Part shown: piece by piece, positions 63,233 to 64,000 of the stretch
How the letters are laid out: every line of letters begins with the position of its first letter
Position numbering within the stretch: position 1 is the first letter of the stretch
NCBI RefSeq assembly: GCF_011601275.1
Contig: NZ_JAAOLY010000004.1
Span: 1-64,000 of the forward strand
From: Janthinobacterium lividum
GTDB taxonomy: Bacteria > Pseudomonadota > Gammaproteobacteria > Burkholderiales > Burkholderiaceae_D
Direction of reading: 5' to 3'
Length of the DNA stretch: 64,000 nucleotides
Program-made: the position numbers and the translations under genes
The notes under the pieces: generated by a model
Told to the model about the DNA's origin: nothing
The model's input: the letters and a program-made list of their open reading frames with translations, nothing else
Database searches by the model: none

Positions 63233-63610
63233 ATGAATGCTTTAACGGAAGTGCAGGTACTCGATGCGGAAGAGCGCTTGCGCCTGGCCATGATGGCCTC
63301 CGACGTGGCCGAGTTGAATGTCTTGCTGGCCGACGAGTTGCTGTTTACGAATCACCTGGGGCATCTGCTGAGCAAGCACGCGGACCTGGCCGCGCACGAG
63401 CAGCGCCTGCTGGCCATCACGGACCTGCGCGCGTCCGAGCGCCATGTGCGTATCAACGGCAACGTGGCCGTCGTCTCCGTGCGCATGCAGCTGACGGGCA
63501 GCTATCACGATGTGGAAACGCATGGCGACTTTCGTTTTACGCGCGTCTGGGCGCAGGATGCGGCCGGTGCGCTGCAAGTGATCGCCGCCCATTCCGGCGT
63601 CGTGGCTTGA
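63233..63610 (+). CDS. NTF2-like (DUF4440/SnoaL type) protein
   Basis: 125 residues with the NTF2-like cone fold pattern: VLDAEERLRLAMMASDVAELNVLLADEL, TNHLGHLLSKHADLAAH, VRINGNVAVVSVRMQLTG, GDFRFTRVWAQDA. Such proteins bind small ligands or act as lyases; no substrate is inferable. The ATG at 63233 follows AAGGA at five bases; an upstream in-frame start adds 20 unlikely residues. The next gene follows nine bases later. Confidence 0.82.
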   Translation: MNALTEVQVLDAEERLRLAMMASDVAELNVLLADELLFTNHLGHLLSKHADLAAHEQRLLAITDLRASERHVRINGNVAVVSVRMQLTGSYHDVETHGDFRFTRVWAQDAAGALQVIAAHSGVVA

Positions 63611-63619
63611 GGAGTCTCA

Positions 63620-64000
63620 GTGGATCATCGTTCCAAAGGGCAGCTGTTTGAAGCTGTCATCGCCGCCGGCCCGGCCACCCTGGCCATCACGGCTGGCTAT
63701 CCCGTGCTGCTGTACAACCTGGTGCGCACTTGGGCCGACGCTCCCGGCGCCAACGCCCTGGCCGCACTGCTGCTGACGGGCGGCGTGTGGGCCTTGCTGG
63801 AATTCTGGCGCATTGCGCTGGCGACCGTGGCGCGCAAGGCATACGCGTTCAACTGGCGCTTCTGGCTGGCCATCGCCAGCTTTCTTGCCTGCTTCGTGCG
63901 CTTCGTGCCGGACATGCCGGCCGGACTGATGCTGCTGTTGCTGGTGCTGCCGGCGCTGGCGTGGACGCATTTCATCTTGCTGCAGATTAAGCGCCCGCCC
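63620..64000 (+). CDS. Membrane protein, cut by the window end
   Basis: At least 127 residues, open to the last base. GTG start at 63620 with GGAG five bases upstream, nine bases after the NTF2-like gene. The visible part has about three to four hydrophobic helices (PATLAITAGYPVLLYNLV, LAALLLTGGVWALLEFW, WLAIASFLACFVRFV, LMLLLLVLPALAWTHFI). Unrecognised family; probably co-transcribed with the NTF2-like gene. The 3' end lies outside. Confidence 0.7.
   Translation, partial: MDHRSKGQLFEAVIAAGPATLAITAGYPVLLYNLVRTWADAPGANALAALLLTGGVWALLEFWRIALATVARKAYAFNWRFWLAIASFLACFVRFVPDMPAGLMLLLLVLPALAWTHFILLQIKRPP

Overview
The window is a high-GC stretch of a betaproteobacterial chromosome. The best guess is Oxalobacteraceae close to Janthinobacterium, Duganella or Massilia. 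This rests on the 5S rRNA 3' end, dense ATGA gene overlaps, the gene families present and general resemblance of the proteins; no search was run. Genes are tightly packed, no gap exceeds about 300 bp, and there is no IS element, phage, CRISPR array or tRNA.

Left part (1-25 kb). The window opens inside a 5S rRNA gene, followed by the rrn terminator and an LRR-kinase gene. Next come a Cys-rich nitronate monooxygenase relative, YajQ, MurB and PpnP. A complete Wsp surface-sensing operon (wspA-B-C-D-E-F-R, minus strand, 13.6 to 5.0 kb) ends in a diguanylate cyclase. Arginine genes argG and argF follow, then a large soluble TPR-GAF sensor kinase. A Ste24-type protease, phhB and rsgA form an overlapping operon, facing orn (oligoribonuclease). 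A LysR regulator sits divergent from an EamA exporter.

Middle (25.8-41.4 kb). A haem utilisation operon hmuSTUV has a Fur-box-like sequence inside its promoter and no receptor beside it. An EmrAB/NodT-type drug efflux operon with a LysR regulator follows, then a SEC-C protein, an SrkA-type kinase, a very long alanine-rich coiled-coil protein of unknown function and an outer-membrane barrel.

Ter region (41.0-50.3 kb, minus strand). This is the most interesting block: DUF475/TerC, TerD, an AIM24-family protein, then six head-to-tail overlapping genes: ATP-grasp, phosphoribosyltransferase-TRSP, HAD phosphatase, phosphoribosyltransferase-PELOTA, CitE-like lyase and TerA. Gene context from the literature predicts that this set makes an unidentified nucleoside-like metabolite linked to metal or envelope stress.

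Right part (50.5-64 kb). A DUF212 membrane protein, an RND efflux pair whose permease has an extra C-terminal hydrophobic segment, a Gly/Thr-repeat lipoprotein, an apparently exported SAM hydrolase (DUF62) next to a TonB-dependent receptor, NAD(P)HX dehydratase, a histidine phosphatase, an L-cystine carrier, an NTF2-like protein and a membrane protein cut by the window edge.

Protein identities come from recognised motifs. Start sites were chosen from Shine-Dalgarno (SD) sequences and overlaps. Promoters were read by eye and are the least certain items.
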